64,000 bases of DNA from Ignavibacteria bacterium (GTDB taxonomy: Bacteria > Bacteroidota > Ignavibacteria > Kapaibacteriales > UBA2268). The notes beneath the pieces were generated by a model that worked only from the letters and a program-made list of their open reading frames with translations, made no database searches and was not told the origin of the DNA. The position numbers and the translations under genes are program-made. The stretch covers positions 21,920 to 85,919 of the forward strand of contig JAERMQ010000017.1 of the NCBI GenBank assembly GCA_016844745.1, written 5' to 3'. Below, one piece after another: positions 44,119 to 52,803 of the stretch (within the stretch, counting starts at the first letter, position 1; every line of letters begins with the position of its first letter).

Positions 44119-45099
44119 TTATTTCCTGACGAGAAAACGGACGGAGCCGTCGGCGCAGCCGATAATAATAATGCCGTAGTCGCTTACTAAATCGCAAGAC
44201 CAAACTTCGACGCCTGCATTGAAGGTCAATAAATTTTTTCCGTTTTCAATATTCCAGAGCTTAACTTTTTTATCCGTACTTGCACTGACCACTACTATAT
44301 TATTCTCTGCGAAGGAAACATCCTGGATTAATTCATCATGAGCTTTTATGGTTCTTAATTCTTTTCCGCCTGGCATAGCCCAAATTTTGATGTAACCCAA
44401 TTCATCCGACGAAGCAAGTAATTTACTATCGAAGCTGAATAATGCGGTTAATACCGGGGCATCGTGATATAATGTCATAATTGATTCTTTTTTATGCAAA
44501 TCGGTTGACCATACTTTAACAGTTCTGTCATCGCTGCAGGAAGCAAGATATTTACCATCGTAACTATACGCAACATTATTTGTTCTATCGGTATGCTCCC
44601 TGAGTGTTTTGATTTCGGAACCTGTTTTTGTATCCCAAAGTTTAACCGTTTTATCAAAACTTGTACTGGCTAAGAAAGCCGCGTCATCCTGTTGACTGAA
44701 ATAAACTCCGATTACCTGGTCGGTATGCCCTTTCAGGGTTTTAAGTTTTTCACCTGTTTCGGTATCCCAGATAATAACAGTTCCATCGCTAGAACCCGAA
44801 GCAAGCCATCGATTATTACCGGCAAAAGAAATATTATTAACCTGCCCCATGTGTCCAGGTAATGTCATTAACTCCTTGCCCTCGGGAAGACTCCAGATTT
44901 TAATTGTTTCGTCGAGACTGCAAGTAGCCACTTTAGTATTATCTTCATTAACAAAAACGCCAAGAACTTCGTCGTCATGCCGCCCAATGGTTTTCATTTC
45001 ATATTTTAGCTGCTGGCAAAAAAGATAATCTCCATACAATGTGGAAAACAACAGAATTAATAGAAAGTTTCTCAGTTTAATTTTCATACAGAACCTCAA
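44119..45099 (-). CDS. Exported WD40-repeat beta-propeller protein
   Basis: A signal peptide (NFLLILLFSTLYGDYLFCQQ) precedes about seven WD40 repeats, each with GH...D and a closing I-x-x-W or V-x-x-W (ETIKIWSLPEG, GTVIIWDTETG, KTVKLWDTKTG, RTVKVWSTDLH). The propeller fills nearly the whole 326 residues, so it should act as a scaffold in the periplasm or on the surface. It is the first gene of the WD40-OmpA unit. Confidence 0.9.
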   Translation of the reverse strand: MRFCMKIKLRNFLLILLFSTLYGDYLFCQQLKYEMKTIGRHDDEVLGVFVNEDNTKVATCSLDETIKIWSLPEGKELMTLPGHMGQVNNISFAGNNRWLASGSSDGTVIIWDTETGEKLKTLKGHTDQVIGVYFSQQDDAAFLASTSFDKTVKLWDTKTGSEIKTLREHTDRTNNVAYSYDGKYLASCSDDRTVKVWSTDLHKKESIMTLYHDAPVLTALFSFDSKLLASSDELGYIKIWAMPGGKELRTIKAHDELIQDVSFAENNIVVVSASTDKKVKLWNIENGKNLLTFNAGVEVWSCDLVSDYGIIIIGCADGSVRFLVRK

Positions 45100-45181
45100 T
45101 TATTTACAATTGCATTAATAATAAATGACCTTTTATTAATTACGCAAAATAGCAATTTGCATTTTACATGATTTTAAAATT

Positions 45182-45218
45182 AACTAAATTTCTGGTATTT
45201 TCATAAAGAAATTTAGTT
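45182..45218. repeat. Hairpin AACTAAATTTCT/AGAAATTTAGTT
   Basis: Perfect 12-base arms and a 13-base loop, between the MerR gene and the WD40 gene. It may end MerR transcripts. Confidence 0.65.
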
Positions 45219-45240
45219 ACTTGGAATTTTATAATATTAA

Positions 45241-45343
45241 GGTGGGTTCTAAAAATTCAATTTAGGCTGTCATTCTGAGCGAAGCGAAGAATCTATCTTG
45301 TTGATTTTAAAGAAAACTGGATTCTTCGCTTCGTAGAACCTTC
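45241..45343. mobile_element. Inverted, shortened copy of the 34.0-kb MITE
   Basis: Read on the minus strand it matches the 34034-34164 element, including TTTCTTTAAAATCAACAAGA, but lacks 18 bases near one end and the internal 16-base duplication. Terminal GGGTTCTAAAAATT is intact at the left; the right end is cut to TAGAACC. TTAAGG and CCTTAA border it. Confidence 0.83.
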
Positions 45344-45451
45344 CTTAAATCATTCAAACAAGCCTGTTCTGAGGTGTTTCAGATGATTTGATTTTAGGAG
45401 AAAAGTTCAAAAATATTCTTGGCTTGAAATCAATTAGAAAAACAAAATTGA

Positions 45452-45871
45452 TTATACCACACTTAGTGAATTCAACATCTTTTCAAGAAGATGATATAAT
45501 CCCTTTGCCTGCTGACTTGAAAGCTTAATACCGGAATTTGTCTGGTCTAAAATTCTTTTCTTAATTTTTATACTTTGGCGATTATCAGAATCAGATATAT
45601 TCTCCAATGGGAAAAGAGTACCATTTTCAGTTATTGATTCGATAATTGAATGGATTTGCTCCTTTGCACCCTTAAGTGATAATTTCTCATCCCTTAAAAG
45701 ACGTTTTATGACTTTAGCTACGAACAAATCCTTTTCTGAGTATATTCGATTACCGCCCCTGTTTTTCTTTGGATTAAGTATCCCGAATTCCTTCTCCCAG
45801 TATCTAAGTGTATATTGCTCTTCATTTAATATCGAGCAAACTTCGCTGATTGAGTAGTATAATCTTTGCAT
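45452..45871 (-). CDS. MerR-family transcriptional regulator
   Basis: The winged-helix MerR N terminus is clear: YYSISEVCSILNEEQYTLRYWEKEFGIL, then NRIYSEKDLFVAKVIKRLLRDEKLSLKGA. The 139 residues are short and the C-terminal part has no metal-binding cysteines, as in the HspR/RacA-like subgroup that uses protein or no effector. It is divergent from the omega-like gene with 242 bases between. Confidence 0.9.
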   Translation of the reverse strand: MQRLYYSISEVCSILNEEQYTLRYWEKEFGILNPKKNRGGNRIYSEKDLFVAKVIKRLLRDEKLSLKGAKEQIHSIIESITENGTLFPLENISDSDNRQSIKIKKRILDQTNSGIKLSSQQAKGLYHLLEKMLNSLSVV

Positions 45872-46113
45872 GATACCGCTTTCTAATTTAAAACACCCGG
45901 AAAAATAAGTAAAACGTTTTTATATTATAAAATATTTTAGTAATTTTGTTTTTTATATTTATTAATAACTTTATATTTTTCATTTTTAGGTTTAACTATA
46001 CATTTAGTTAGTCAATTATAAAAAACAAATATAAACTAAAATAATTAAAAAAAAAATTATTTTGCAATAAAATTAATAAAAAAGCGTTAACAAAATAAAA
46101 TTACGGAGTTATA

Positions 46114-46422
46114 TTGGAAAAGTTTATTGTCAATCCCGTTCAGGTACGAATGGATGAATCGGAAAAAGGAAGTATTTATCAATCAATAATTGCTATGGGA
46201 TTTAGGGCAAGGCAGATTAACGACCAGATTAAAATGGAAATAAACGAGCGGCTTGCAGATGTTATAACGACTAATGATGAAACCGAAGGTACTAATTTCG
46301 ACCAAATTGCTATAAGCCGGGAATTTGATAGACTCGCCAAACCAACCTATATGGCGATGAAAGAAATATCCGACGGTAAGTTGACCTTCATACTTCCTGA
46401 AAAGGAAGCCGAAGAAGATTAA
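46114..46422 (+). CDS. rpoZ: RNA polymerase omega-like subunit
   Basis: 102 residues from a TTG start with GGAG 5 bases upstream. SIYQSIIAMGFRARQINDQI and later RLAKPTYMAMKEISDGKLTF match the omega/Rpb6 fold (a Y-x-x-V/I-x-x-A-x-RARQ helix and a KP-x-x-x-A-x-x-E-I-x-x-G strand-helix). Omega supports assembly of the beta' subunit. Bacteroidota forms are divergent, so the call rests on pattern rather than close similarity. Confidence 0.75.
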   Translation: MEKFIVNPVQVRMDESEKGSIYQSIIAMGFRARQINDQIKMEINERLADVITTNDETEGTNFDQIAISREFDRLAKPTYMAMKEISDGKLTFILPEKEAEED

Positions 46423-46473
46423 TAGGAAATAAAATTTTTAAGGAATTATGTAATAATTACATAAATTTGTAAT

Positions 46474-46896
46474 ATGAAAACAATAAGATATTTTTTCTTT
46501 TTATTAATTGTAGTATCTTTGGCTTATGGCGCCGATTCTATAATTACTTTGTTTAAGGCAAATTCCGATGGTAAGGCTATAACTCTTAAATGGAGTTCAT
46601 CGGACGAATCCGGCATTATCAGTTACGGGATTCATCGTTCGGCATCCGGGCAGGTATTTAAAAATATTAATATTATTAAAGCTAACGGATTTCCTTCAAA
46701 TTATGAATTTACCGATAACGATGCTTTAAAGGCTAATCAGATAAACGATAAAATCCAATCACCTTCGGTTTATTCATATAGGCTTGAGGTTATCAAAAAG
46801 GACGGTAATAATTTTTCTACCGACCAGATATACGTTACTCATAACGTAAACAACATCAGGCGAACATGGGGAATGATAAAAGAAATGTTCCGTTAA
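46474..46896 (+). CDS. Small exported protein with fibronectin type III-like domain
   Basis: A signal peptide (YFFFLLIVVSLAYGADS) is followed by about 115 residues that read like one FN3-type sandwich: GKAITLKWSSSDESGIISYG, IHRSASGQVFKNI, and VYSYRLEVIKKDGN. It ends in a short basic tail. It follows the omega-like gene by 51 bases and may share its transcript. A hairpin terminator lies behind it. Function unknown. Confidence 0.7.
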   Translation: MKTIRYFFFLLIVVSLAYGADSIITLFKANSDGKAITLKWSSSDESGIISYGIHRSASGQVFKNINIIKANGFPSNYEFTDNDALKANQINDKIQSPSVYSYRLEVIKKDGNNFSTDQIYVTHNVNNIRRTWGMIKEMFR

Positions 46897-46921
46897 TTTT
46901 TTGTGAATTTGCTCTTTACTC

Positions 46922-46971
46922 AGGCATTCGAATCCATTCCTTTAATTAAGGAGGAAAATATTTGAATGCCT
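46922..46971 (+). terminator. Hairpin with a GGAGG-containing loop
   Basis: AGGCATTCgAAT pairs with ATTtGAATGCCT and is followed by TTATTTATTTTG. It lies 25 bases past the preceding stop, so termination is likely. The loop contains AAGGAGG, and a TTG 8 bases later opens an 8-codon frame. Confidence 0.6.
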
Positions 46972-47048
46972 TATTTATTTTGAAATAATTATTTGAGATA
47001 AATGGAAAAATCCTTTGTTAAAATCAGAAGAAAAGAAAGTATTATTTT

Positions 47049-48890
47049 ATGAAAAAACCGCTGTTTTCCTTATTTGTGAATCCTTCCAAAAATAAATTTA
47101 GTTGTTGCGGTAAATCCATATTTGTAAAGTACCAATTCTTGATGATTTACTTTTTTATTTTTAGCTTGCCCGAAATCAATGCTCAAATAAATAATCATGA
47201 TGAAATAATTATCCCTCCAAATAAATGCCGGTTTGAAGTTAATAACAGGAAAAATCTCAATAAGAAAGATAAAATATTGGATGATTCTATGGATAATAGA
47301 CCTATAATGCAAACTCAAATTTTATCAAAATCCAAAAACTTTATAATTCATTATGATACTTCCGGTTATAATGCTGTTTCTTTAATAGATATAAACCAGA
47401 ACAAGGTTTCTGATTATATTGATTCAGTTGCATTTTATTTTGATTATGCATGGAAAGTTGAAATTGATACTTTGGGATTTCCGCACCCCTTGTCCGATAG
47501 TGGTACCGGAGGTTCGGATGCAACCGATATATATGTTTTAGAAATGGGATTAGAACCATGTGCCGTATATGGATGGACAGTTGGTGATTCGGAAGTAAAT
47601 TATCCGGGTATTCCGGTTCGTTTGCCTTCTTATATTCAAATTGATAATAATTACAGCATTTTGGATTCCAACATTTGCAATGGAAAAAAAATCAGGTCTT
47701 ATCAGGGTTCTTATGGATTTAATGCTTTGAAAGCAACGATAGCACATGAGTTTAATCATGTATTGCAGAATGCCGGCGGAATACCTGATGGTTTTCAGTC
47801 ATCGATTGCAGAAATGAGCAGTGTTTACATGGAATATCGCGTTTTCCCTTATGTAAAAGATTATTATATGTACCTTCCCGGATTATTCCGATATTTGGAA
47901 AAAAATTCTTTTGGTGATGCTTCGACCGGAGGAGGAAAAGGCTATCCCTGGGGAATATTTTTCCAGTACATTCAATCTGATTTCGGTGACTCGACACTTG
48001 TAAATATGTGGAAGAAAGTTGGTACCGGAAAGGATGGATACGGAGCGCTCGATTTGGCTTTGAATGACTGCGGCAGTAGTTTGCCGGATGCTTTTTGCAA
48101 ATTTCTGCCCTGGATGTATTATACCGGTAAAAGAGCCGGTTTGGGAAAATCTTTTAAAAATGCTGCTGAATTTCCTACATTGCAGTTCGATACATCTCAT
48201 TACCCGGCATATAAGTTTGAAGCGCCTAAAATAAAAGATATCGATTTTCTTAATGCGTTTGAAATCAAACCTGTTCGATTTATCTTCGGTGAATTGAAAT
48301 CCTTTACGACACCTGATACACTTGATATCCTGATTACAAATCACGATTTAATTGGTGCCCGCTTTCAGACCGGTGATTCAGTAAAATATATAGCCACTTG
48401 TTCTGATTCAACATTTATTGAAACGTATTCCCAAAAAATTGGTCAAACCCCTTTTTATTTTAGCATGGAACCCGATTCTTTGATTTGTTCCACAGGGACG
48501 AATTTATTCTTGTCAGGTGTGCATTCCGAATGTGATACAGTTGTATTTCCTAATCCTTTATATCTATCACAAGTTAATTCAGATTATTACTCAGACAATA
48601 TATTTTTTCCCGTACCTTGCGCTCTCACCTTCGATGATAAAGCAAGGCTGACGATTTACGATTCAGAGATGCATCAGATATTTGAAAAACAATTACAAAT
48701 TACTCCACATCCACTTTATGATAACTCTCATCCTAATGTTACAACACGTAGAGTAGTAGCTTTGGATTATAAATCCGATATCCCCGATTTGACAACCGGT
48801 GTTTATATTTATTCAATTAGAGTTAATATTAATGATGACGATAGAAATATTAGTTCTACGATTTTAGGAAAGTTTGCCGTAATAAAATGA
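47049..48890 (+). CDS. Secreted MXAN_6640-like zinc metalloprotease
   Basis: 613 residues with an internal signal-like helix (FLMIYFFIFSLPEINA) after a longer N-terminal stretch. NFIIHYDTSGYNAV and a propeptide-like region precede the zinc motif TIAHEFNHVLQ (H233, E234, H237). SSIAEMSSVYMEYRVFP supplies the third ligand region. The C-terminal beta region carries STGNLFLSG-like and NPLYLSQVN segments, compatible with a sorting or beta-sandwich tail. The fold matches MXAN_6640-family putative metalloproteases. Its stop overlaps the start of the ABC ATPase gene (ATGA). Confidence 0.8.
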   Translation: MKKPLFSLFVNPSKNKFSCCGKSIFVKYQFLMIYFFIFSLPEINAQINNHDEIIIPPNKCRFEVNNRKNLNKKDKILDDSMDNRPIMQTQILSKSKNFIIHYDTSGYNAVSLIDINQNKVSDYIDSVAFYFDYAWKVEIDTLGFPHPLSDSGTGGSDATDIYVLEMGLEPCAVYGWTVGDSEVNYPGIPVRLPSYIQIDNNYSILDSNICNGKKIRSYQGSYGFNALKATIAHEFNHVLQNAGGIPDGFQSSIAEMSSVYMEYRVFPYVKDYYMYLPGLFRYLEKNSFGDASTGGGKGYPWGIFFQYIQSDFGDSTLVNMWKKVGTGKDGYGALDLALNDCGSSLPDAFCKFLPWMYYTGKRAGLGKSFKNAAEFPTLQFDTSHYPAYKFEAPKIKDIDFLNAFEIKPVRFIFGELKSFTTPDTLDILITNHDLIGARFQTGDSVKYIATCSDSTFIETYSQKIGQTPFYFSMEPDSLICSTGTNLFLSGVHSECDTVVFPNPLYLSQVNSDYYSDNIFFPVPCALTFDDKARLTIYDSEMHQIFEKQLQITPHPLYDNSHPNVTTRRVVALDYKSDIPDLTTGVYIYSIRVNINDDDRNISSTILGKFAVIK

Positions 48891-49558
48891 CAACAAGGAT
48901 TATCCAGGAAAAAATTAATCAGGATATTTGTCTTAAAGCAATTGATGTATCCAAGAATTTCGCCGTTTTCCGGAAGATTTTTTCAGGGATAAATATTGAA
49001 CTGAATTCAGGTGATAGTCTGGCAGTGACGGGGGATAACGGTTCAGGTAAAACAACACTGCTAAGGATATTAGCTCAGAATATAAGAGCTTCGAGTGGAA
49101 CTATCGATTTTTTCGTAGGAACCGATAAAATTAATCCGGAATCATTTTATCGATACATCGGATTTGTTTCCCCATATTTAAATTTATACGAGGAATTCAC
49201 TCCCGAAGAGCATATCGGAATGTATTGCAAAATCCGCGCCCAGGAGTATGTTCCTGCATTAGCTACTGAACTTCTCAAAAGATTCGGAATCTACGGACGA
49301 AGACTCGACCCGATAGGGAGTTTTTCTTCCGGAATGAAGCAGCGTGTAAAATATATCATTTCACTTATATGCAAACCACAAGTACTCTTCTTCGATGAGC
49401 CAATGACAAATCTCGACCAAACGGGTATGGCTCAGGTTAGCAGTATTATTCCCGAATTAACCGAAAGCGGATGTATTGTTATCATTGCTACTAACAGCGA
49501 GGAGGAGAAGAAACTTTGCGGCAAATTACTTTCAATAAATGATTATAAGTCCAATTAA
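48887..49558 (+). CDS. ABC transporter ATP-binding protein, CcmA-like, without adjacent permease
   Basis: A 223-residue ATPase: Walker A TGDNGSGKTTLL (about 48-59), Q-loop region YRYIGFVSPYLNL, signature FSSGMKQRVKY, Walker B VLFFDEPMTNLD, H-loop replaced by IIATNSEEE (Asn where His is usual). It resembles CcmA-type subunits of haem exporters in size and sequence. No CcmB/C permease follows; the neighbours are a metalloprotease (overlapping ATGA) and a lytic transglycosylase 16 bases on. Function is open. Confidence 0.85.
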   Translation: MTTRIIQEKINQDICLKAIDVSKNFAVFRKIFSGINIELNSGDSLAVTGDNGSGKTTLLRILAQNIRASSGTIDFFVGTDKINPESFYRYIGFVSPYLNLYEEFTPEEHIGMYCKIRAQEYVPALATELLKRFGIYGRRLDPIGSFSSGMKQRVKYIISLICKPQVLFFDEPMTNLDQTGMAQVSSIIPELTESGCIVIIATNSEEEKKLCGKLLSINDYKSN

Positions 49559-49574
49559 GATAGATTAGAAAATT

Positions 49575-50474
49575 ATGTATTTAAAATTCTACCTGTTATT
49601 ATTTATTTTCCTTTTAGCCTGCTCCGATTCGAATAAATTAGCGAGCCAGCAACCCGTTCAGGAAAAGACTATTGTGAACATCTCCTATTTATCAAATATC
49701 AAACTACCCGAATCATTGGATTTTTGTGGGGAATCCGTACCACTTTCTATCCCCGAAATCCGGGAACGAGCCGAGCGTGAATTTTATATGCTACTTCAGC
49801 AGCCCGGGCAATTAATTCTATATATTAAACGTGCAGGTCGCTATTTTCCACTTTTCGAGAAAATGCTGAAAGAAAACGGTATGCCTGATGATATCAAATA
49901 TCTCTCTGTTGCCGAAAGCGCCCTTTATATGTCGCGTTCCACAAAGGATGCGGTTGGATTATGGCAATTCCTACCTGGAACGGCTAAACAATATGGGCTT
50001 ATAGTTGACGAACATATAGACGAACGCCGTCATCCGGAAAAAAGCACAGACGCGGCTCTGGTATATTTGAAAAATTCTTACAAGCAATATAAATCATGGA
50101 CTTTGGCTGCCGCATCCTACAACATGGGACATGAAAACCTGCAGAGCAATATGAAACATCAGGACCGAAAGGATTACTATGATTTATATTTGAATGAGGA
50201 AACCTCACGTTATATTTTCAGGATTGTGATTATTAAAGATATAATGCAGCACCCAGCTAAATATGGTTTTAATTTGCAAGACGAAGATTTGTACAAACCC
50301 GGTAATTTTAAATTGGTAAAATGCACCGATGCAATCCCGGACTTAGCAGATTGGGCTGAAAAGCATGGCTCGGATTATAAAATGGTTAAATTGGCAAATC
50401 CCTGGATTCTGCAACGCAATCTTCCAATCCCTAAGAAAAAGGGGTATTATGAAATTGCGGTTCCAATTAAATGA
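49575..50474 (+). CDS. Lipoprotein lytic murein transglycosylase, MltD/Slt-like
   Basis: The N terminus YLLLFIFLLAC is a lipoprotein signal (C16). The SLT domain has MPDDIKYLSVAESALYMSRS with catalytic E114, DAVGLWQFLPGTAKQYGL, and AAASYNMGHENL. It cuts peptidoglycan glycan strands with formation of anhydromuramic ends. The C-terminal 80 residues resemble the start of a LysM-like or substrate-binding tail but no full LysM is visible. It is third in the protease-ATPase-transglycosylase run. Confidence 0.88.
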   Translation: MYLKFYLLLFIFLLACSDSNKLASQQPVQEKTIVNISYLSNIKLPESLDFCGESVPLSIPEIRERAEREFYMLLQQPGQLILYIKRAGRYFPLFEKMLKENGMPDDIKYLSVAESALYMSRSTKDAVGLWQFLPGTAKQYGLIVDEHIDERRHPEKSTDAALVYLKNSYKQYKSWTLAAASYNMGHENLQSNMKHQDRKDYYDLYLNEETSRYIFRIVIIKDIMQHPAKYGFNLQDEDLYKPGNFKLVKCTDAIPDLADWAEKHGSDYKMVKLANPWILQRNLPIPKKKGYYEIAVPIK

Positions 50475-50527
50475 TGGTTAATTGGAAAAGCATTGGTAAT
50501 TTTGTATTTTTTGATATAAGGAATTAC

Positions 50528-50716
50528 GAACAAGGATTAACGATTTAAGATTTTAGAAGAAAGCAAAGAGGAAAAAAGAAAAGAAAATTTGTTAGGAATA
50601 ATGAACAAGGATTAACGATATAAGATTTTAGAAGAAAGCAAAGGGGAAAAAAGTAAAGAAAATTTGTTAGGAATAATGAACAAGGATTAATGATATAAGA
50701 TTTTAGAAGAAAGTAT
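50528..50716. repeat. 75-bp tandem repeat x2.5 (left flank of an S23-type gene)
   Basis: Three starts of GAACAAGGATTAACGAT (the third with one change) at 75-base intervals, each followed by TTTTAGAAGAAAG. The complement of the first 17 bases occurs twice on the other side of the gene at 51137 and 51214. Confidence 0.9.
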
Positions 50717-50752
50717 AAAGTATAAAGCATATTGGAATAAAAAAGTAAAAAT

Positions 50753-51136
50753 ATGAATAAACAAGATTTAGAAGAACGGTTAATAAATTTTGCTGTATTG
50801 ATTGTTGAAATCGTTGAAACAATGCCAGTTACCAAAGCAGCAAACCATTTAGCCGGACAACTAATACGCTCCGGAACATCACCTGCTTTAAATTATGGTG
50901 AAGCTCAGAGCGGAGAATCACGAAGGGATTTTATTCATAAAATAAAAATTGTTTTGAAAGAATTAAGAGAAAGCAATATCTGTTTAAAAATTATTAATCG
51001 AACAAATAATTTTAAAGCAGAGGATAAAATGAAGTTTGCATTAAATGAAAGTAATGAATTGATTTCTATTTTCGTTAAAAGCGTTGAAACGGCACAAAAG
51101 AATGATCAAAAACAAGGAAGAAATCATAAATCATAA
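50753..51136 (+). CDS. Four-helix-bundle protein, S23/IVS type
   Basis: A 127-residue helical protein: LINFAVLIVEIVETMP, GQLIRSGTSPALNYGEAQSG and ESRRDFIHKIKIVLKELRES are the S23 family landmarks (RSGTS-x-x-x-N-x-x-E-A). The family was first seen as open frames in intervening sequences of 23S rRNA genes, and relatives include Avd of diversity-generating retroelements. Here the gene is intergenic and framed by inverted repeats. Its stop lies inside the right-hand tandem repeat. Confidence 0.9.
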   Translation: MNKQDLEERLINFAVLIVEIVETMPVTKAANHLAGQLIRSGTSPALNYGEAQSGESRRDFIHKIKIVLKELRESNICLKIINRTNNFKAEDKMKFALNESNELISIFVKSVETAQKNDQKQGRNHKS

Positions 51137-51230
51137 ATCGTTAATCCTTGCTCTTATATCTTGATTATTTAAAGAAGAATGTTCAAAAACAGGGAAGAAA
51201 TCATAAATCATAAATCGTTAATCCTTGTTC
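51117..51230. repeat. 77-bp tandem repeat x1.5 (right flank of an S23-type gene)
   Basis: GAAGAAATCATAAATCATAA followed by ATCGTTAATCCTTG occurs at 51117 and 51194. ATCGTTAATCCTTGTTC is the complement of the left-flank unit start. The first copy contains the gene's last codons and stop. Confidence 0.88.
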
Positions 51231-51303
51231 TAAAATCATGATTTCAATAATTAATTGCTGAATAATAACAATTGAAAAATTTTGACACCAATTAAAAAAA
51301 TAA

Positions 51304-52803
51304 ATGGAAAAGCAAGATTTCTACCTTGACAAACCGAAAGCCAATTGCGCCGTAGTAGGCGTTTTCGGACATCCACAGGCATCTATAATGACTTATTATG
51401 CCCTCCATGCATTGCAGCATCGTGGACAAGAAGCTGCCGGTATAACTTCAATTTATTTTGATGAAAAAAAGAAGAAGAAAAGATTTGCTTATACACGAGG
51501 CGAAGGGCTTGTTTTGGACGTTTTTGCCGAACCGGAAGTTTTGACCGAAACTTTGAAGGGTGACAGCGCTCTTGGTCATAACCGGTATTCAACAACAGGT
51601 TCGTCATCGATAGCAAATATTCAACCCTTCACGATGATTTACCATCGGGGTATCCTTGCCATTTCCCACAACGGCAATCTTACAAATACTGTAACTTTGC
51701 GTGATAAATTACAAAAAGAAGGTGCTATATTCCAGACAACTACCGATACTGAAATTTTTCTGCATCTGATAGCACGAAGCCGCAAAGAAGAACAAATCGA
51801 ACAGGTAAGGGAAGCGCTCCAAACGGCAACAGGAGCCTATTCAATTGCATTGCTTACAGAGGATTTCATGCTATTGGCAAGAGACCCGCATGGTTTCCGC
51901 CCTTTAAATATCGGACGACTGAAGGTAGATGATAAATATGCTTACGTTGCTGCATCGGAGACCTGTGCATTCGATATAATCAGTGCGGAATATGTCCGGT
52001 CTGTCGAGCATAACGAGATAGTCGTTATTGATAGGAATACAATCGAAACAGGTGAAATGAAATCGATGAAAATTGCGGAAGTAACTCCAATTGCGCGGCA
52101 TTGCATTTTTGAGTATATATATTTTTCACGTCCCGACAGCAAAATTTTCAATCACAACGTCGATAAAGTCCGGCGAAAACTCGGTAAGAATCTTGCTCAC
52201 GAAAGTCCGGTAATAAACAGGAACAAAGAAAAAATTACCGCAATATCGGTGCCTGATAGCGGTAATACAGCCACATTAGGTTTTGCACGAATCAACGACA
52301 AACATTACAATTCTACTGCTTTCGAGATTGGTTTAATTCGCAGCCATTATATCGGCAGGACATTTATTGCGCCGGGTCAGGATAACCGGCAGTTCAAGGT
52401 TAAGGCAAAATTCAATCCCGTTAAAGGTATAATCGATGGACGCAATATCGTTGTCATCGACGATTCAATTGTTCGTGGTACAACATCCAATTCATTGATT
52501 AAATTAATCCGGCAGGCAAATCCTAAGGAATTGCATTGCCGGATAACATCTCCGCCAATTAAATTCCCTTGTTTCTATGGTATGGATTTCCCGAGCAGCG
52601 AAGAATTGATTGCTAATCATTACAAAGATGAAGATGAAATCGGTAAAGCAATTGGTGTTGATTCGCTTCATTACCTTTCAATCGGGAAGTTACGTGAAAG
52701 TGTCCCGCACGACCCGGGAATTGATTACTGTACAGCCTGCTTCACAGGTGACTATCCTGTACCAATCGAAGAAAATAGCGGCAAGTTATCAACTGAAAGT
52801 TGA
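51304..52803 (+). CDS. purF: Amidophosphoribosyltransferase
   Basis: First committed step of purine synthesis: PRPP plus glutamine to phosphoribosylamine. The Ntn-hydrolase glutaminase nucleophile is C15 in KPKANCAVVGVFGH, preceded by a 14-residue propeptide to be removed. ALQHRGQEAAGI, LGHNRYSTTGSSS and AISHNGNLTNT follow. The PRPP-binding loop is NIVVIDDSIVRGTTSN. Cysteines in IDYCTACFTGDYP near the end recall the iron-sulfur ligands of the Bacillus type. 499 residues is normal. It overlaps the convergent membrane gene by 15 bases. Confidence 0.96.
   Translation: MEKQDFYLDKPKANCAVVGVFGHPQASIMTYYALHALQHRGQEAAGITSIYFDEKKKKKRFAYTRGEGLVLDVFAEPEVLTETLKGDSALGHNRYSTTGSSSIANIQPFTMIYHRGILAISHNGNLTNTVTLRDKLQKEGAIFQTTTDTEIFLHLIARSRKEEQIEQVREALQTATGAYSIALLTEDFMLLARDPHGFRPLNIGRLKVDDKYAYVAASETCAFDIISAEYVRSVEHNEIVVIDRNTIETGEMKSMKIAEVTPIARHCIFEYIYFSRPDSKIFNHNVDKVRRKLGKNLAHESPVINRNKEKITAISVPDSGNTATLGFARINDKHYNSTAFEIGLIRSHYIGRTFIAPGQDNRQFKVKAKFNPVKGIIDGRNIVVIDDSIVRGTTSNSLIKLIRQANPKELHCRITSPPIKFPCFYGMDFPSSEELIANHYKDEDEIGKAIGVDSLHYLSIGKLRESVPHDPGIDYCTACFTGDYPVPIEENSGKLSTES

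Noticed and set aside
47883..48344. 153-codon minus-strand open frame
   Set aside because: It is antisense to the MXAN_6640-type metalloprotease and has no domain pattern.
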